Positions 16,897 through 26,877 of a stretch of 64,000 nt of DNA are shown piece after piece. Origin of the DNA: Oceaniferula marina (GTDB lineage Bacteria > Verrucomicrobiota > Verrucomicrobiia > Verrucomicrobiales > Akkermansiaceae); contig NZ_JACBAZ010000001.1 of assembly GCF_013391475.1 (NCBI RefSeq), positions 826,377 to 890,376 on the forward strand, written 5' to 3'. Made by a program: the position numbers and the translations under genes. Numbering within the stretch: the stretch's first letter is position 1; each line of letters begins with the position of its first letter. A model generated the notes under the pieces. The model was not told where the DNA came from. It worked only from the letters and a program-made list of their open reading frames with translations, and did not search any database.

Positions 16897-18174
16897 ATGG
16901 ATAAACTCTTCGTTCACGGCGGCCATACCCTGCAGGGGGCGGTCCACATCTCCGGCTCAAAAAATGCTTCTCTGCCAATCCTTGCAGCAACCCTGCTGAC
17001 AGGTGAAACCTGTATCATCCGCCGCGTCCCCGATGTTTCGGACACCAACTACATGATCCAAATCCTCGCTGCGCTCGGTGCCGAGGTCGAACGATCCAGT
17101 GGAACCGTACGCATCACCGCCGGAACGATCGACCACGACGCGCCTTATGAAATTGTCCGCAAAATGAGAGCATCCATCTGCGTGATGGGACCGCTGCTCG
17201 CGCGCCTTCACAAAGCCAGCGTCTCACTACCCGGTGGCTGTGTGATCGGCGACCGCCCGGTCGACCTCCACCTGAAAGGGCTCGAAGCCCTCGGAGCCAA
17301 GATCGACATGGAAGGCGGCAACATGCACATCGAAGCGGCTGAAGGGCTACACGGAAGTGAGTGCGACCTCAGTGGCAAGCACGGTCCCACCGTGTTGGGA
17401 ACCGATAACATGATGATGGCGGCGGTTCTTGCGGAAGGCACCACGGTGATTGAATCCGCAGCCTGTGAACCTGAAGTTGTCGACCTCGCCAATTTCCTCA
17501 ACAAAATGGGAGCCAAAATCACCGGTGCCGGGACACGCAGAATCACGGTCGAAGGAGTCGATAAGCTCAACGGCGTCGAGCACACGGTGATTCCTGACCG
17601 AATCGAGGCAGGCACGTTCATGGTCGCCGCAGCCATGGCTGGATGCCCGGAAAAGGGAGTCACTCTTCACCGGGTTTGCCGTGAAGACTTGGTCCCTGCC
17701 ACCGAAAAACTTGTCGAATCAGGACACCAAGTAGAATTCAATGAAGCGGGAACCAGCTGTACCGTCACGCCGGGACAAAACCCGATTGGAGCCAATATTG
17801 TGACAGCCCCCTTCCCTGGGTTCCCAACCGACATGCAGGCCCAGTTCACAGCCCTGTTTGCCATCACCCCGGGAATCTCTGTGGTTGAAGACACCATCTT
17901 CCCCCAGCGTTTCATGCACTGCGCCGAAATGACCCGGATGGGTGCCGACATCAAAGTGGACAATGGCACAGCGGTCATCCAAGGGTCCTCCGACATGTCT
18001 GGAGCCCCAGTGATGGCCTCCGACCTGAGAGCATCAGCAGCCCTCGTTCTTGCGGGACTTTGCTCCAAGGGAACCACGGAAATCAACCGACTCTATCATA
18101 TCGACCGCGGATACGAAAACATCGATGACAAACTCATCATGTTAGGAGCCAACATCGAACGGGTCCGGGAATAG
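16897..18174 (+). CDS. murA: UDP-N-acetylglucosamine 1-carboxyvinyltransferase
   Basis: MurA transfers enolpyruvate from PEP to UDP-GlcNAc, the first committed step of peptidoglycan synthesis. The 425-residue protein has the expected [17 protein letters not shown] start, [14 protein letters not shown], and the catalytic cysteine in [13 protein letters not shown] at residue 115, matching the E. coli position and predicting fosfomycin sensitivity of the enzyme. The C-terminal segment ([26 protein letters not shown]) is intact. A complete MurA indicates that this organism makes peptidoglycan. It lies directly after prmC on the same strand. Confidence 0.96.
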   Translation: MDKLFVHGGHTLQGAVHISGSKNASLPILAATLLTGETCIIRRVPDVSDTNYMIQILAALGAEVERSSGTVRITAGTIDHDAPYEIVRKMRASICVMGPLLARLHKASVSLPGGCVIGDRPVDLHLKGLEALGAKIDMEGGNMHIEAAEGLHGSECDLSGKHGPTVLGTDNMMMAAVLAEGTTVIESAACEPEVVDLANFLNKMGAKITGAGTRRITVEGVDKLNGVEHTVIPDRIEAGTFMVAAAMAGCPEKGVTLHRVCREDLVPATEKLVESGHQVEFNEAGTSCTVTPGQNPIGANIVTAPFPGFPTDMQAQFTALFAITPGISVVEDTIFPQRFMHCAEMTRMGADIKVDNGTAVIQGSSDMSGAPVMASDLRASAALVLAGLCSKGTTEINRLYHIDRGYENIDDKLIMLGANIERVRE

Positions 18175-18278
18175 GCAAACACAGCCAATGAAATAATGGA
18201 GTGCCGGAAAACGTAATGGGATCGTAACGCTTGCAACACACATACACCAAGCGCTCCCACTACACTCTCCCTGCTCTT

Positions 18279-19709
18279 ATGTCTCATTCCTTGCACACCC
18301 ACTGGTTCCGTAGTTTCAGCATCCTCAGTCTACTCACAGTACTTTGCTTATCGCTTCACACGGTTTCCGCAGCTTCCCCCAAACAACCTAACATTCTATT
18401 CATCCTGCTCGACGATTTGGGAAAAGAGTGGGTTGATTGTTATGGGGCCGAAGGCATCGAACTCCCCAACATCAACAAGCTGGCGGACTCGGGCATGCAA
18501 TTCAGCAACGCCTACTCGATGCCACAGTGCACCCCCAGCCGGGTCACCCTGCTTACCGGCCAATACCCATACACCCATGGATGGGTCAACCACTGGGATG
18601 TTCCACGCTGGGGTGGTGGCTGCCACTTCGATCCGGCAAAAAACCCATCCCTTCCACGAGTGCTAAAAAAAGCAGGCTATGCCACAGCTGCGGCAGGTAA
18701 GTGGCAAATCGACGACTTCCGTGTCGAACCCGAAGCCATGCAAACAGTCGGCTTTGACGACTACTGTATGTGGACTGGTTATGAAGCCGGGGTCAAAGCC
18801 AGCTCCAAGCGATATTGGGACCCCTACATTCATACCCGCAGTGGCAGCAAAACCTATCCGGGCCAATTCGGAGAAGACATCTTCACCGATTTTCTGATAT
18901 CATTCATGAAGAAGAACAAGGACAAGCCCATGTTCCTCTATTACCCGATGTGCCTTCCTCACGGTCCATTAACAACAACACCGCTGGAAAAAAGTGTCAA
19001 AGGCAAGGAAAACACCCACCGGGCAATGGTTCGCTATACCGATCACATTCTCGGCAAGCTGATGGCCTCTCTTGATGACCTCGGCATCAGGGAGAATACC
19101 ATCGTGATTTGGACCACCGACAACGGAACGTCCGGATCTCTGAAAAATACGCTCAATGGCCGTCTGGTCAAAGGAGGTAAAACCAAAACCACTGAAAATG
19201 GCATCAACGCCCCCTTTATCGTCAACTGCCCTGGACGCGTGCCAAAAGGAAAAACCACCGACGCCCTGATTGATTTCGCCGACCTTCTGCCGACCTTCGC
19301 TGAATTGGCGGGGACGCAACCGTCGTCCAAGTTTCAATGTGACGGAGTGTCTTTTGCCAAACTTCTGCTTGGGCAGGCCGATGACTCGCCCCGCACCTGG
19401 ATTCTCGGTATGGGCGGACGAAACGAAGCACGACTGACTGCTGACGGTGTCCAAAATAAATACCGGTTCAGAGATCGGGTCGTGCGTAACAAACGCTACA
19501 AACTCTACTTCAACCTCGAGCGCAAACCCGTCAAACTGGTCGACCTCAAAACCGACCCAGGCGAGCAAACCAACCTGATCGAACGCCCCGAATTGCAACC
19601 CGTCATCAAAGAGCTCCAATCCGTTGAAAAACAATGGCCGGACGAAGACAAGGCCCCGGTTTACACTCCCAATCCGCCCCAAAAATGGGACGTCAAAATC
19701 AAAAAATAA
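18279..19709 (+). CDS. Secreted sulfatase (S1 family)
   Basis: The 476-residue enzyme hydrolyses a sulfate ester, probably on an algal or animal polysaccharide. Start at the ATG at 18279 gives a signal peptide (SFSILSLLTVLCLSLHTVSA, about residues 12-31); a TTG at 18231 is in frame but less likely. Mature sequence begins PNILFILLDDLG with the metal-binding Asp pair. The formylglycine motif CTPSR starts at Cys84, and TTDNGTSG supplies further metal ligands. Activity requires a formylglycine-generating enzyme not seen in this window. It stands 104 bases after murA and is followed by a terminator at 19810. Substrate specificity cannot be read from the sequence. Confidence 0.88.
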   Translation: MSHSLHTHWFRSFSILSLLTVLCLSLHTVSAASPKQPNILFILLDDLGKEWVDCYGAEGIELPNINKLADSGMQFSNAYSMPQCTPSRVTLLTGQYPYTHGWVNHWDVPRWGGGCHFDPAKNPSLPRVLKKAGYATAAAGKWQIDDFRVEPEAMQTVGFDDYCMWTGYEAGVKASSKRYWDPYIHTRSGSKTYPGQFGEDIFTDFLISFMKKNKDKPMFLYYPMCLPHGPLTTTPLEKSVKGKENTHRAMVRYTDHILGKLMASLDDLGIRENTIVIWTTDNGTSGSLKNTLNGRLVKGGKTKTTENGINAPFIVNCPGRVPKGKTTDALIDFADLLPTFAELAGTQPSSKFQCDGVSFAKLLLGQADDSPRTWILGMGGRNEARLTADGVQNKYRFRDRVVRNKRYKLYFNLERKPVKLVDLKTDPGEQTNLIERPELQPVIKELQSVEKQWPDEDKAPVYTPNPPQKWDVKIKK

Positions 19710-19809
19710 CCACCCCGGTAAAGCGGCACCATAGGACAAGGCATTGGGTCTCGAACGAGGTGGGCCATCGCGCCAAGATCGCCCCCGGCTCTCGCAGGGA
19801 AAAATTGAA

Positions 19810-19848
19810 GGGCACCCTGCCGTAGTTCCGACAGGATGCCCTTTTTTT
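19810..19848 (+). terminator. Terminator after the sulfatase
   Basis: A 10-bp stem with one mismatch (19810-19819 with 19832-19841) is followed by seven T (19842-19848). On the opposite strand the stem is followed by CTTCAATTTTT, so it may also serve the convergent lipoprotein gene ending at 19879. Confidence 0.75.
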
Positions 19849-19878
19849 GTGGGGGGGGAGTTTTCTAAAAGATACAGC

Positions 19879-20667
19879 TTACTTCAGCTCAATTTCAACC
19901 TTCTCCTGGGCTTCGAACTTTACACCCTCCATGCCCTCGAGAGCCTTCTTGGTTTTTTCGAAATCGCCCGACTGTAAGGCTTTAAGCTTCTCGGGGTTGC
20001 TGAGCAGCTTATCAAACTGGATGTCAGCCATCGTTACGGTGTCACCCTCGACGTGCGTGGCATTGGTCTTTTTGATGCCCGGCTCAAGCTTGAGCTTCAT
20101 CGTCATGCGCATGTCTTTCATCATCTGCTGCATCATGGCCATCGCTTGCTCTTCCATTTCATCACCCATGGCGTCTTCCTTATCTTCGGCGGCCTCGGCA
20201 TCACCTTTCGGCTGTTTCTGAATAATGGTCAACTTTCCATCGGCATACTTGAATTCCGGAGCGGCATTTTCATCCTCTTTGACATCCATGCCTTCCATAT
20301 CGCCCATCGCACTGGAAGTCGTGTATTTCAGCTTGTTGATATCGGCAAATTTGAACACCGTCTTTACTCCGATTTTCCCGTTGGCGTTGATTTTTTCCAC
20401 GCTGACCAGCTCAACGCCCTCACCCATGCCTTTCGCGCGGGCTGCGGCCTTGGCTTTGTCAACCATTTGAGCCATCGGATCGGCATCGGGCCCTGCCTGG
20501 GCTGCGGCCATTTCCATCATTTGCACCATCTGCTGTCCGAGAATGAGATTTTCGGTGATGGTTCCACTACCGTCTTTTTTCAAAGAAATCGTGCTTTCCA
20601 CCTGCAAGCAGGCGTTCATCAAAAGCGCCATCGCGCCCGTCATTATGTACAATGCTATCGTTTTCAT
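19879..20667 (-). CDS. Methionine-rich LppM-like lipoprotein
   Basis: The 262-residue protein starts at the ATG at 20667 and carries a lipoprotein signal (IALYIMTGAMALLMNAC), with Cys20 as the likely lipidated residue. After it, VESTISLKKDGSGTITENL resembles the start of LppM-type lipoprotein domains. Two regions are strikingly rich in Met (MVQMMEMAAAQ near residue 50; AMAMMQQMMKDMRMTMK near 180). The C-terminus is charged and beta-strand-like (FEAQEKVEIELK). It is a single gene convergent with the sulfatase and divergent from trpA. No enzymatic function can be assigned. Lgt at 62129 would attach its lipid. Confidence 0.7.
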   Translation of the reverse strand: MKTIALYIMTGAMALLMNACLQVESTISLKKDGSGTITENLILGQQMVQMMEMAAAQAGPDADPMAQMVDKAKAAARAKGMGEGVELVSVEKINANGKIGVKTVFKFADINKLKYTTSSAMGDMEGMDVKEDENAAPEFKYADGKLTIIQKQPKGDAEAAEDKEDAMGDEMEEQAMAMMQQMMKDMRMTMKLKLEPGIKKTNATHVEGDTVTMADIQFDKLLSNPEKLKALQSGDFEKTKKALEGMEGVKFEAQEKVEIELK

Positions 20668-20846
20668 ACAAACGTATAAGCGACACCTTCTGGCCACTTT
20701 GTCTAGCGAAAAATGAAGCGAGCCGGTGACCTTTTCGCCTCATCTCTTGTAAAAATGGAATCCCAGCACTAATTTCCCCTCTCAAAATCAAGATTCGGGG
20801 TTTTCTTTTTTCCATTTCCAGCCTATTGCCTTTGCAGCCAACCACT

Positions 20847-21653
20847 ATGAGCACAAACCGTATCGATACCACCTTCCAGCGCTTAAGCGAAAATGGCCAG
20901 GCAGCCTTTGTCGCTTACGTCTGCGCTGGTGACCCCACACCGGAAGCCTCTCTCGACGTCATTCGATCCCTTGCGGACGCAGGTGCGGATATCATCGAGC
21001 TCGGAGTCGCGTTCTCCGACCCTCAGGCCGATGGCATCGTCAACCAGCTCGCGGCTGAACGGGCCATCAACAGCGGAATGACTCTGGCCAAGCTCATGGA
21101 GCTGATCCGCGAGTTCAGAACCACACACGAAACCCCGATTGTGCTCTTCACCTATCTCAATCCGGTCTACACCTACGGCTACGAGCAATTTCACGCCGAT
21201 GCTGCTGCGGCTGGAGCCGACGGCATCCTAATGCTCGACCTTCCGCCCGATGAAATTGCCAACAACCAGGAACTGGTAACGGCATCCGGACTGAAGCGCA
21301 TCACCCTGATTTCGCCATCAACACCAGCAGCACGCATGCAAATGCTGGCTGAGCAATCCGAAGGCTTCATCTATGCGCTTTCACGGATGGGTGTCACCGG
21401 CGCTCAAGCGGCACCGTCCGAGAGCATCGGCAAACTGGTTGCCAGCATCAAACAACACACCGACACTCCAGTCTGTGTGGGTTTCGGAATCAATACACCG
21501 GAACAAGCGGAAAGTGTGGCCAAGGCCGCCGACGGCGTCGTCGTTGGCTCAGCCATCGTCAATCAAGTCGCTGAACATACCCAATCTAGCGAACTCGCCG
21601 AAATTATCGGCCAATTCACCAAGCCTCTGATCGAGGCATCCAAGAACCCTTGA
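20847..21653 (+). CDS. trpA: Tryptophan synthase alpha subunit
   Basis: TrpA cleaves indole-3-glycerol phosphate to indole and glyceraldehyde 3-phosphate in complex with TrpB. The 268-residue protein begins at the ATG at 20847. Catalytic Glu51 and Asp62 lie in IIELGVAFSDPQADG, matching E. coli Glu49 and Asp60. Phosphate-binding segments are present (RMGVTGAQ, VGFGINTPEQ, VVGSAIV). The loop normally reading GVPFSDP is GVAFSDP. TrpB and other trp genes are absent from the window; trpA instead heads the lysine/folate/pantothenate run and is separated from dapF by only 13 bases. Confidence 0.94.
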   Translation: MSTNRIDTTFQRLSENGQAAFVAYVCAGDPTPEASLDVIRSLADAGADIIELGVAFSDPQADGIVNQLAAERAINSGMTLAKLMELIREFRTTHETPIVLFTYLNPVYTYGYEQFHADAAAAGADGILMLDLPPDEIANNQELVTASGLKRITLISPSTPAARMQMLAEQSEGFIYALSRMGVTGAQAAPSESIGKLVASIKQHTDTPVCVGFGINTPEQAESVAKAADGVVVGSAIVNQVAEHTQSSELAEIIGQFTKPLIEASKNP

Positions 21654-21666
21654 CCCACGTCCCATC

Positions 21667-22479
21667 ATGCAACTCTCATTCCATAAAATGAACGGAGCCG
21701 GCAACGACTTCGTTGTCATCGACAACCGGGAACTCAATATCCAACTCAACAAAGAGCAAATCGCCTGGCTCTGCGACCGCCAACGCGGAATCGGGGCCGA
21801 CGGCCTGCTTGCGGTTGAACCTGCCCAAAAAGGAGCCAACTACCGCTTCCGCTATTACAATGCAGATGGTGGCGAGGCGGAAATGTGCGGCAATGGGGCC
21901 CGCTGCTTCGGTAAGTTTGTCTCACGCCTGAGCGAGCCCCATAAAAAAATGGTCACCTTTGAAACCATCGCCGGCACATTGAGCGCTGAAATCCTGGGCG
22001 ACCAGGTGCGCATTGCCATGTCCACCCCGACCGACCTGGTTCTGGGGAGCACCATCCGCGTTGCCGGACTCGAAGGCACGGTGCACAGCATCAACACCGG
22101 AGTCCCCCACGTCGTGGTCTTTGTTGACGACCTCGAAAACCTCGATGTGGTGAAGTACGGCGCCGCTCTACGCTACCACGATAGCTACGCCCCGGCCGGA
22201 ACCAATGTCAACTTTGCCAAGGTCCTCGATGAGCAACACATCGCCATTCGGACCTATGAGCGAGGGGTAGAAGGAGAAACGCTCGCATGCGGAACCGGCA
22301 TGACAGCCTGCGCCCTGATCCACCACCTCATCACCGATGCTCCCGGCCCGATCCAAGTAAACGTGGCAGGAGGCGACACCCTCGAAATCGGTTTTGAAAC
22401 CTACGAATCAGACACCTTCAGTGACGTCACCCTCACCGGCCCGGCCGACTTCGTCTATCAAGGCGTCATTACCTTCTAA
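21667..22479 (+). CDS. dapF: Diaminopimelate epimerase
   Basis: DapF converts LL- to meso-diaminopimelate for lysine and peptidoglycan. The 270-residue protein has both catalytic cysteines, Cys74 in EMCGNGARC and Cys208 in LACGTGMTAC, and the family start FHKMNGAGNDFVVIDN. Its presence implies a DapL or succinylase route giving the LL isomer, and meso-DAP-type peptidoglycan. It starts 13 bases after trpA and is followed by dapA and dapB. Confidence 0.95.
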   Translation: MQLSFHKMNGAGNDFVVIDNRELNIQLNKEQIAWLCDRQRGIGADGLLAVEPAQKGANYRFRYYNADGGEAEMCGNGARCFGKFVSRLSEPHKKMVTFETIAGTLSAEILGDQVRIAMSTPTDLVLGSTIRVAGLEGTVHSINTGVPHVVVFVDDLENLDVVKYGAALRYHDSYAPAGTNVNFAKVLDEQHIAIRTYERGVEGETLACGTGMTACALIHHLITDAPGPIQVNVAGGDTLEIGFETYESDTFSDVTLTGPADFVYQGVITF

Positions 22480-22527
22480 CCCTTTCCCCATCTTCTCTTT
22501 ACCCAACTCTATTACCACCCACGAATT

Positions 22528-23406
22528 ATGTTCCAAGGAACCCACACCGCGCTTATCACACCATTTCGCAACGGACAAGTTGACACCGAGGCCTTCCGAG
22601 CTCTGATCGAACGCCAGGTCGAAGGCGGAGTCGATGGCATTGTGCCATGCGGCACAACCGGAGAATCGCCCACGCTCGAACAAAAAGAGCATCTCAAAGT
22701 CATCGAACTTGCCGTTGAATACGCAGCCGGCCGAGTCAAAGTAATCGCAGGCACCGGAGCCAATGCCACAGCTGAAGCGATCCACCTCACTTCTGAAGCT
22801 GCCAGGATCGGCGTTGATGGCACGCTACAAGTATGCCCATACTACAATAAGCCCTCTCAAGAAGGACTCTATCAGCACTACAAGGCCATCGCCGAGTGCT
22901 CGGACCTTCCGATCATGCTTTACAGCATTCCCGGTCGCTCGGTCATTGAAATTGCCGTCGACACCATGGCTCGTCTTCATGCCGACTGCCCAACTATTAT
23001 TGCAAATAAGGAGGCCGGTGGTGACCCAGAACGGGTCACCCAAATCAGGGAAGCTCTCCCCGAGAGTTTTCAGATCCTTTCCGGTGACGACCCACTGACC
23101 ATCGATTTCATGAAGCGAGGAGCCGTCGGACTTGTCTCGGTTGCCACCAACCTGATTCCGGATGTCATGTCCAAGCTGGTCAAAGCCATGCTTGACGGCC
23201 GGGTTGCAGAGGCCGAAGCCATTCAGGAACAATACGAAGACCTGTTCAGCACCCTGATGTCCATCGACACCAACCCGGTGCCCATCAAATCCGCGGTTGC
23301 CTTACAGGGTCACTGCACGGACGAGCTTCGCCTGCCAATGGTCAACCTCAGCCCAAGCAACGAGGCCGCCCTCAAAGCCAAGCTTGAGCAATACAAACTG
23401 ATCTAA
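22528..23406 (+). CDS. dapA: 4-hydroxy-tetrahydrodipicolinate synthase
   Basis: DapA condenses pyruvate with aspartate semialdehyde. The 292-residue TIM-barrel has the Schiff-base Lys161 (ANKEAGG), catalytic Tyr132 (MLYSIPGRS) and the pyruvate-binding GTTGESPTLE motif. Its length is typical. It is 48 bases after dapF and 38 before dapB, giving a compact lysine/DAP cassette. Confidence 0.95.
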   Translation: MFQGTHTALITPFRNGQVDTEAFRALIERQVEGGVDGIVPCGTTGESPTLEQKEHLKVIELAVEYAAGRVKVIAGTGANATAEAIHLTSEAARIGVDGTLQVCPYYNKPSQEGLYQHYKAIAECSDLPIMLYSIPGRSVIEIAVDTMARLHADCPTIIANKEAGGDPERVTQIREALPESFQILSGDDPLTIDFMKRGAVGLVSVATNLIPDVMSKLVKAMLDGRVAEAEAIQEQYEDLFSTLMSIDTNPVPIKSAVALQGHCTDELRLPMVNLSPSNEAALKAKLEQYKLI

Positions 23407-23444
23407 GTGCAGCCCCCCCATACACAAAACACATCTCCAATTTC

Positions 23445-24185
23445 ATGACCAAGTTACTCATCACAGGAAAAAGCGGACGCATGGGCCAATCCTTGATCCA
23501 AGCTGGCACCGAAAACCCGCAATCAGAAGTCACCAGCACGCACGACGTGGGTGAAGACCTGGCCGCCGCTTTTGCAGGTGTCGATGCCGCCATTGACTTC
23601 ACCGTTCACCAGTTCACCGACGAAGTCCTCAAAGCGGCCATCGAAAGCAACACCCCACTGGTTATCGGAACCACTGGCCACAGCGATGAGCAAAAAGCAC
23701 GTATCGAGGAAGCCGCAAAAAAACTGCCAATCGTTTTTGCCCCGAACTTCTCAATCGGCGTCAACACCCTGTTCTGGCTGACCAGCAAAGCCGCCCAAAT
23801 TCTTGGAAACGATAGCTTTGACATCGAGGTCACCGAAATGCACCACCGACACAAAATCGACTCACCATCCGGAACCGCCCGGCGCTTGCTCGATATCCTC
23901 AATGAGGAAACCAACACCAGCTATCAGGATGATGTCACACACGGCCGTGTGGGCAACATCGGCCCCCGCCCCAGCAAGGAAATCGGGATGCACACCCTGC
24001 GTGGTGGCGATGTCGTTGGGGATCACACCGTGATGTTTGCCGCCGATGGAGAACGTGTGGAACTCACTCACAAAGCCTCGAGCCGGATGACCTTTGCTTC
24101 CGGAGCTGTCCGGGCAGCCATCTGGCTTCAGAGCCAGCCTGCAGGGCTCTACGATATGCAAGATGTGCTCGGGCTGAAATCGTAG
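23445..24185 (+). CDS. dapB: 4-hydroxy-tetrahydrodipicolinate reductase
   Basis: DapB reduces the DapA product with NAD(P)H. The 246-residue protein has the dinucleotide-binding GKSGRMGQ (residues 8-15), VIGTTGHSDEQ, FSIGVNTLFWL and the signature HHRHKIDSPSGTA (from His133). It is slightly shorter than E. coli DapB, as is common outside Proteobacteria. It lies between dapA and folK on the same strand. Confidence 0.95.
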   Translation: MTKLLITGKSGRMGQSLIQAGTENPQSEVTSTHDVGEDLAAAFAGVDAAIDFTVHQFTDEVLKAAIESNTPLVIGTTGHSDEQKARIEEAAKKLPIVFAPNFSIGVNTLFWLTSKAAQILGNDSFDIEVTEMHHRHKIDSPSGTARRLLDILNEETNTSYQDDVTHGRVGNIGPRPSKEIGMHTLRGGDVVGDHTVMFAADGERVELTHKASSRMTFASGAVRAAIWLQSQPAGLYDMQDVLGLKS

Positions 24186-24228
24186 CCCCATTGAATCCTC
24201 GGATCGTAATCCCGCTCATTATCACACC

Positions 24229-24738
24229 ATGGCCAACCGTGTCGGACTAGCTCTAGGGTCAAACCTAGGAAATCGCCTTGCTCATATCAAGGAGGCGCGG
24301 GACATGCTGCGCAAATTGATGCCGGACGATGCCGCCTACCATCAGGCTCCCATTTACCAATCCGAGCCGGTTGACTGTCCGCCGAACTCGCCCGATTTCT
24401 TCAACACCGTCGTTGAAATCGATTACATCGGCACCCCGCACGAGCTGCTTGAGTATACCCAGGGCATCGAATTTCACTTCGGCCGGGGAGTCGTCTACCA
24501 GACCAACGCTCCGAGGATTATCGACGTCGACATCCTCTATTTCGGCAACGAATCCGTGGATGGAGGCATCCTCACCATCCCTCACCCCCAGCTCACGCAC
24601 AGACGCTTTGTCCTGCAACCGTTGGCGGATATTCGCCCGGACATGGTCCTACCTGGTGACACAGCCACGATCGCCACTCACCTCCACCACCTTGACTCTG
24701 GTGAGCCCCCGCTTACCCTTGTCCAAACTCACTGGTAA
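24229..24738 (+). CDS. folK: 2-amino-4-hydroxy-6-hydroxymethyldihydropteridine diphosphokinase
   Basis: FolK pyrophosphorylates 6-hydroxymethyl-7,8-dihydropterin in folate synthesis. The 169-residue protein has the family start ALGSNLGNR (residues 8-16), the conserved APRIIDVDILYFG with the two Mg-binding Asp, and IPHPQLTHRRFVLQPLADI. It is followed after 11 bases by panB. Together with thyA and folA downstream it forms a folate/one-carbon group. Confidence 0.94.
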   Translation: MANRVGLALGSNLGNRLAHIKEARDMLRKLMPDDAAYHQAPIYQSEPVDCPPNSPDFFNTVVEIDYIGTPHELLEYTQGIEFHFGRGVVYQTNAPRIIDVDILYFGNESVDGGILTIPHPQLTHRRFVLQPLADIRPDMVLPGDTATIATHLHHLDSGEPPLTLVQTHW

Positions 24739-24749
24739 CCTTTTCCCCC

Positions 24750-25532
24750 ATGAACTCGATCGACAAAGCAGCCGCCATCACGGCGCGGAAAGGAAACGGA
24801 AAACCGATCTCCGCCCTCACAGCGTATGACTACCCAAGCGCCCGCCTCCTTGATGAAGCAGGCGTGGACGTCCTACTCGTCGGAGATTCACTCGGCATGG
24901 TCATGCTCGGGTTCCCCGACACCACGCATGTCACCCTTGAGATGATGCTTCACCATGTGGCAGCCGTCTCCCGGGCCGTGAATCATGCGCTGGTCATTGG
25001 AGACATGCCCATCCATACCTACAACACTCCGGAACAGGCACTCGCTACAGCCAAAGCTCTGGTAGAAGCTGGCGCTGACGCCGTCAAACTGGAAGGTGGC
25101 GTCCGTCAGGTCGACAAGGTGAAAACCATCGTCGCCGCAGGTATCCCGGTCATCGGCCACCACGGAATGCTCCCCCAGCGAGTGTTGGAAGAAGGAGGAT
25201 ATAAGAAAAAAGGGAAAACCGAGGAAGAATGCCAAGCGATTCTCGAAGGGGCTCTCGCCCTACAAGATGCGGGTTGCTCCGCACTCGTGCTCGAAAGTGT
25301 GGTGCCCGACCTCGCGGAAACCATCACATCCCAACTCGACATCCCGACAATTGGCATTGGCTGCACCAACAAAGAAAAGCCGAAGACCTGTGACGGAGAA
25401 ATCGCAGTCATCACCGATGTGATTGGATCATCACCATGGTTTGTTCCTCCCTTTGCCACCACCAGAGCCAACGTCGCAGGCGAAATCACCCGCTGCGCCA
25501 AGGAATACATCGCATCCCTGTCTCAAGCTTGA
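24750..25532 (+). CDS. panB: 3-methyl-2-oxobutanoate hydroxymethyltransferase
   Basis: PanB transfers a hydroxymethyl group from methylenetetrahydrofolate to ketoisovalerate in pantothenate synthesis. The 260-residue protein has LTAYDYPSARLLDEAGVDVLL, VGDSLGMVMLG, GADAVKLEGG and GHHGMLPQRV, all diagnostic. Its use of the folate cofactor fits its place beside folK and thyA. It starts 11 bases after folK and ends 12 bases before the release-factor-like gene. Confidence 0.95.
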   Translation: MNSIDKAAAITARKGNGKPISALTAYDYPSARLLDEAGVDVLLVGDSLGMVMLGFPDTTHVTLEMMLHHVAAVSRAVNHALVIGDMPIHTYNTPEQALATAKALVEAGADAVKLEGGVRQVDKVKTIVAAGIPVIGHHGMLPQRVLEEGGYKKKGKTEEECQAILEGALALQDAGCSALVLESVVPDLAETITSQLDIPTIGIGCTNKEKPKTCDGEIAVITDVIGSSPWFVPPFATTRANVAGEITRCAKEYIASLSQA

Positions 25533-25544
25533 TCTCGCCGACCC

Positions 25545-25949
25545 ATGCCTAGCCCGGAAAAATCGGCAGCCCTCGAAGCTCGAATGGAGGCACTTGGGGT
25601 CACCCACGAATCCCTGGTCGAAAAGTTTATTCACGGCAGTGGTAGCGGTGGCCAAAAAGTGAATAAAACCGCCTCCTGCGTCTACCTCAAGCACCTCCCC
25701 AGCGGTATCGAGGTCAAATGCCAACGCGAACGCTCCCGCGAACTGAACCGCTTCCTCGCACGCCGGGAACTCTGCGAACAACTCGAAACCATCCGTGACG
25801 GTAAAAAATCCGCCCGTCAGCAGGCTCGCGAGAAAATCCGCCGCCAAAAACGTCGGCGCTCACGACGCCAGAAAAACAAGATGCTCGATGCCAAATCAAA
25901 ACACGCTCAAAAGAAGAACCTCCGCAAACCGCCGGGGGGCAATGATTAA
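25545..25949 (+). CDS. Release-factor-like GGQ protein (ribosome rescue candidate)
   Basis: The 134-residue protein carries the peptidyl-tRNA hydrolysis GGQ motif in [14 protein letters not shown] (about residues 31-44) and the RF-1-domain continuation [19 protein letters not shown]. It lacks the codon-recognition domains of RF1/RF2. The C-terminal third is extremely basic ([16 protein letters not shown]...), as in rescue factors such as ArfB/YaeJ or mitochondrial MTRFR, whose tails enter the mRNA channel. It likely releases peptides from stalled ribosomes. It is 12 bases after panB and 42 before thyA. Confidence 0.85.
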   Translation: MPSPEKSAALEARMEALGVTHESLVEKFIHGSGSGGQKVNKTASCVYLKHLPSGIEVKCQRERSRELNRFLARRELCEQLETIRDGKKSARQQAREKIRRQKRRRSRRQKNKMLDAKSKHAQKKNLRKPPGGND

Positions 25950-25991
25950 TTCATCTTGTATCTTGTGCGTAGTTTCCTGTAACTTTTTTTT

Positions 25992-26801
25992 ATGCAGCAA
26001 TACCTCGACCTTCTCCGTGATGTTCTCAAGCATGGTGAAACGCGCAGTGACCGGACTGGGACAGGAACCATCTCCGTTTTTGGACGACAAAGCCGCTACG
26101 ACCTCCGTCAGGGATTCCCCTGCCTGACCACTAAAAAACTCCATCTCCGCTCCATCATCCACGAGCTACTCTGGTTTCTCAAGGGTGATACCAACATCCA
26201 ATATCTCAAAGAGAACGGCGTCCGAATCTGGGACGAATGGGCAGACGAACAAGGTGAACTCGGGCCCGTCTACGGTCAGCAATGGCGTGCGTGGGAAGGT
26301 GATAACGGTGAAATCATCGACCAAGTCGAACGCTTGATCGATGGGCTGAAAAACAATCCTCACTCACGTAGACACCTCGTGTCGGCTTGGAATGTTGGAA
26401 AGGTCGATCAAATGGCACTCCCACCGTGCCATATGCTTTTCCAATTCTACGTGCACGACATCGATTCCGATCGCCCGGGGCTCTCCTGCCAACTCTACCA
26501 ACGAAGTGCCGACCTCTTTCTCGGCGTCCCCTTCAACATCGCATCCTACGCCCTGCTCACCATGATGGTCGCTCAGGTCTGCGGCTACGAAGCCCGGGAC
26601 TTCGTGCATACCTTCGGAGACCTCCACCTCTACAGCAACCACCTCGAACAAGCAAAACTTCAACTCACACGTAATCCCAAACCCCTCCCTACTATGTGGA
26701 TCAATCCGGAAGTCAAGGACATCAACGGCTTCACCTTCGAAGACTTTGAACTTCGGGACTACACGCCGGATCAACACATCAAGGCCGACGTGAGCGTCTA
26801 A
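25992..26801 (+). CDS. thyA: Thymidylate synthase
   Basis: ThyA methylates dUMP to dTMP using methylenetetrahydrofolate. The 269-residue protein shows catalytic Cys146 in [26 protein letters not shown] at the N-terminus, [18 protein letters not shown] and [15 protein letters not shown]. The start ATG follows a run of eight T. The dihydrofolate it produces is recycled by folA, the next gene. Confidence 0.96.
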   Translation: MQQYLDLLRDVLKHGETRSDRTGTGTISVFGRQSRYDLRQGFPCLTTKKLHLRSIIHELLWFLKGDTNIQYLKENGVRIWDEWADEQGELGPVYGQQWRAWEGDNGEIIDQVERLIDGLKNNPHSRRHLVSAWNVGKVDQMALPPCHMLFQFYVHDIDSDRPGLSCQLYQRSADLFLGVPFNIASYALLTMMVAQVCGYEARDFVHTFGDLHLYSNHLEQAKLQLTRNPKPLPTMWINPEVKDINGFTFEDFELRDYTPDQHIKADVSV

Positions 26802-26877
26802 CGGGCCACCATCCGACCAACGCATTCTATCGGCATTTCCCCCGCGCCTTCAACCATCAACCACTCAGCTCTCACCC

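Noticed and set aside
18231-18278. TTG start for the sulfatase
   Set aside because: It would place 16 residues before a clear signal peptide that begins naturally at the ATG at 18279.
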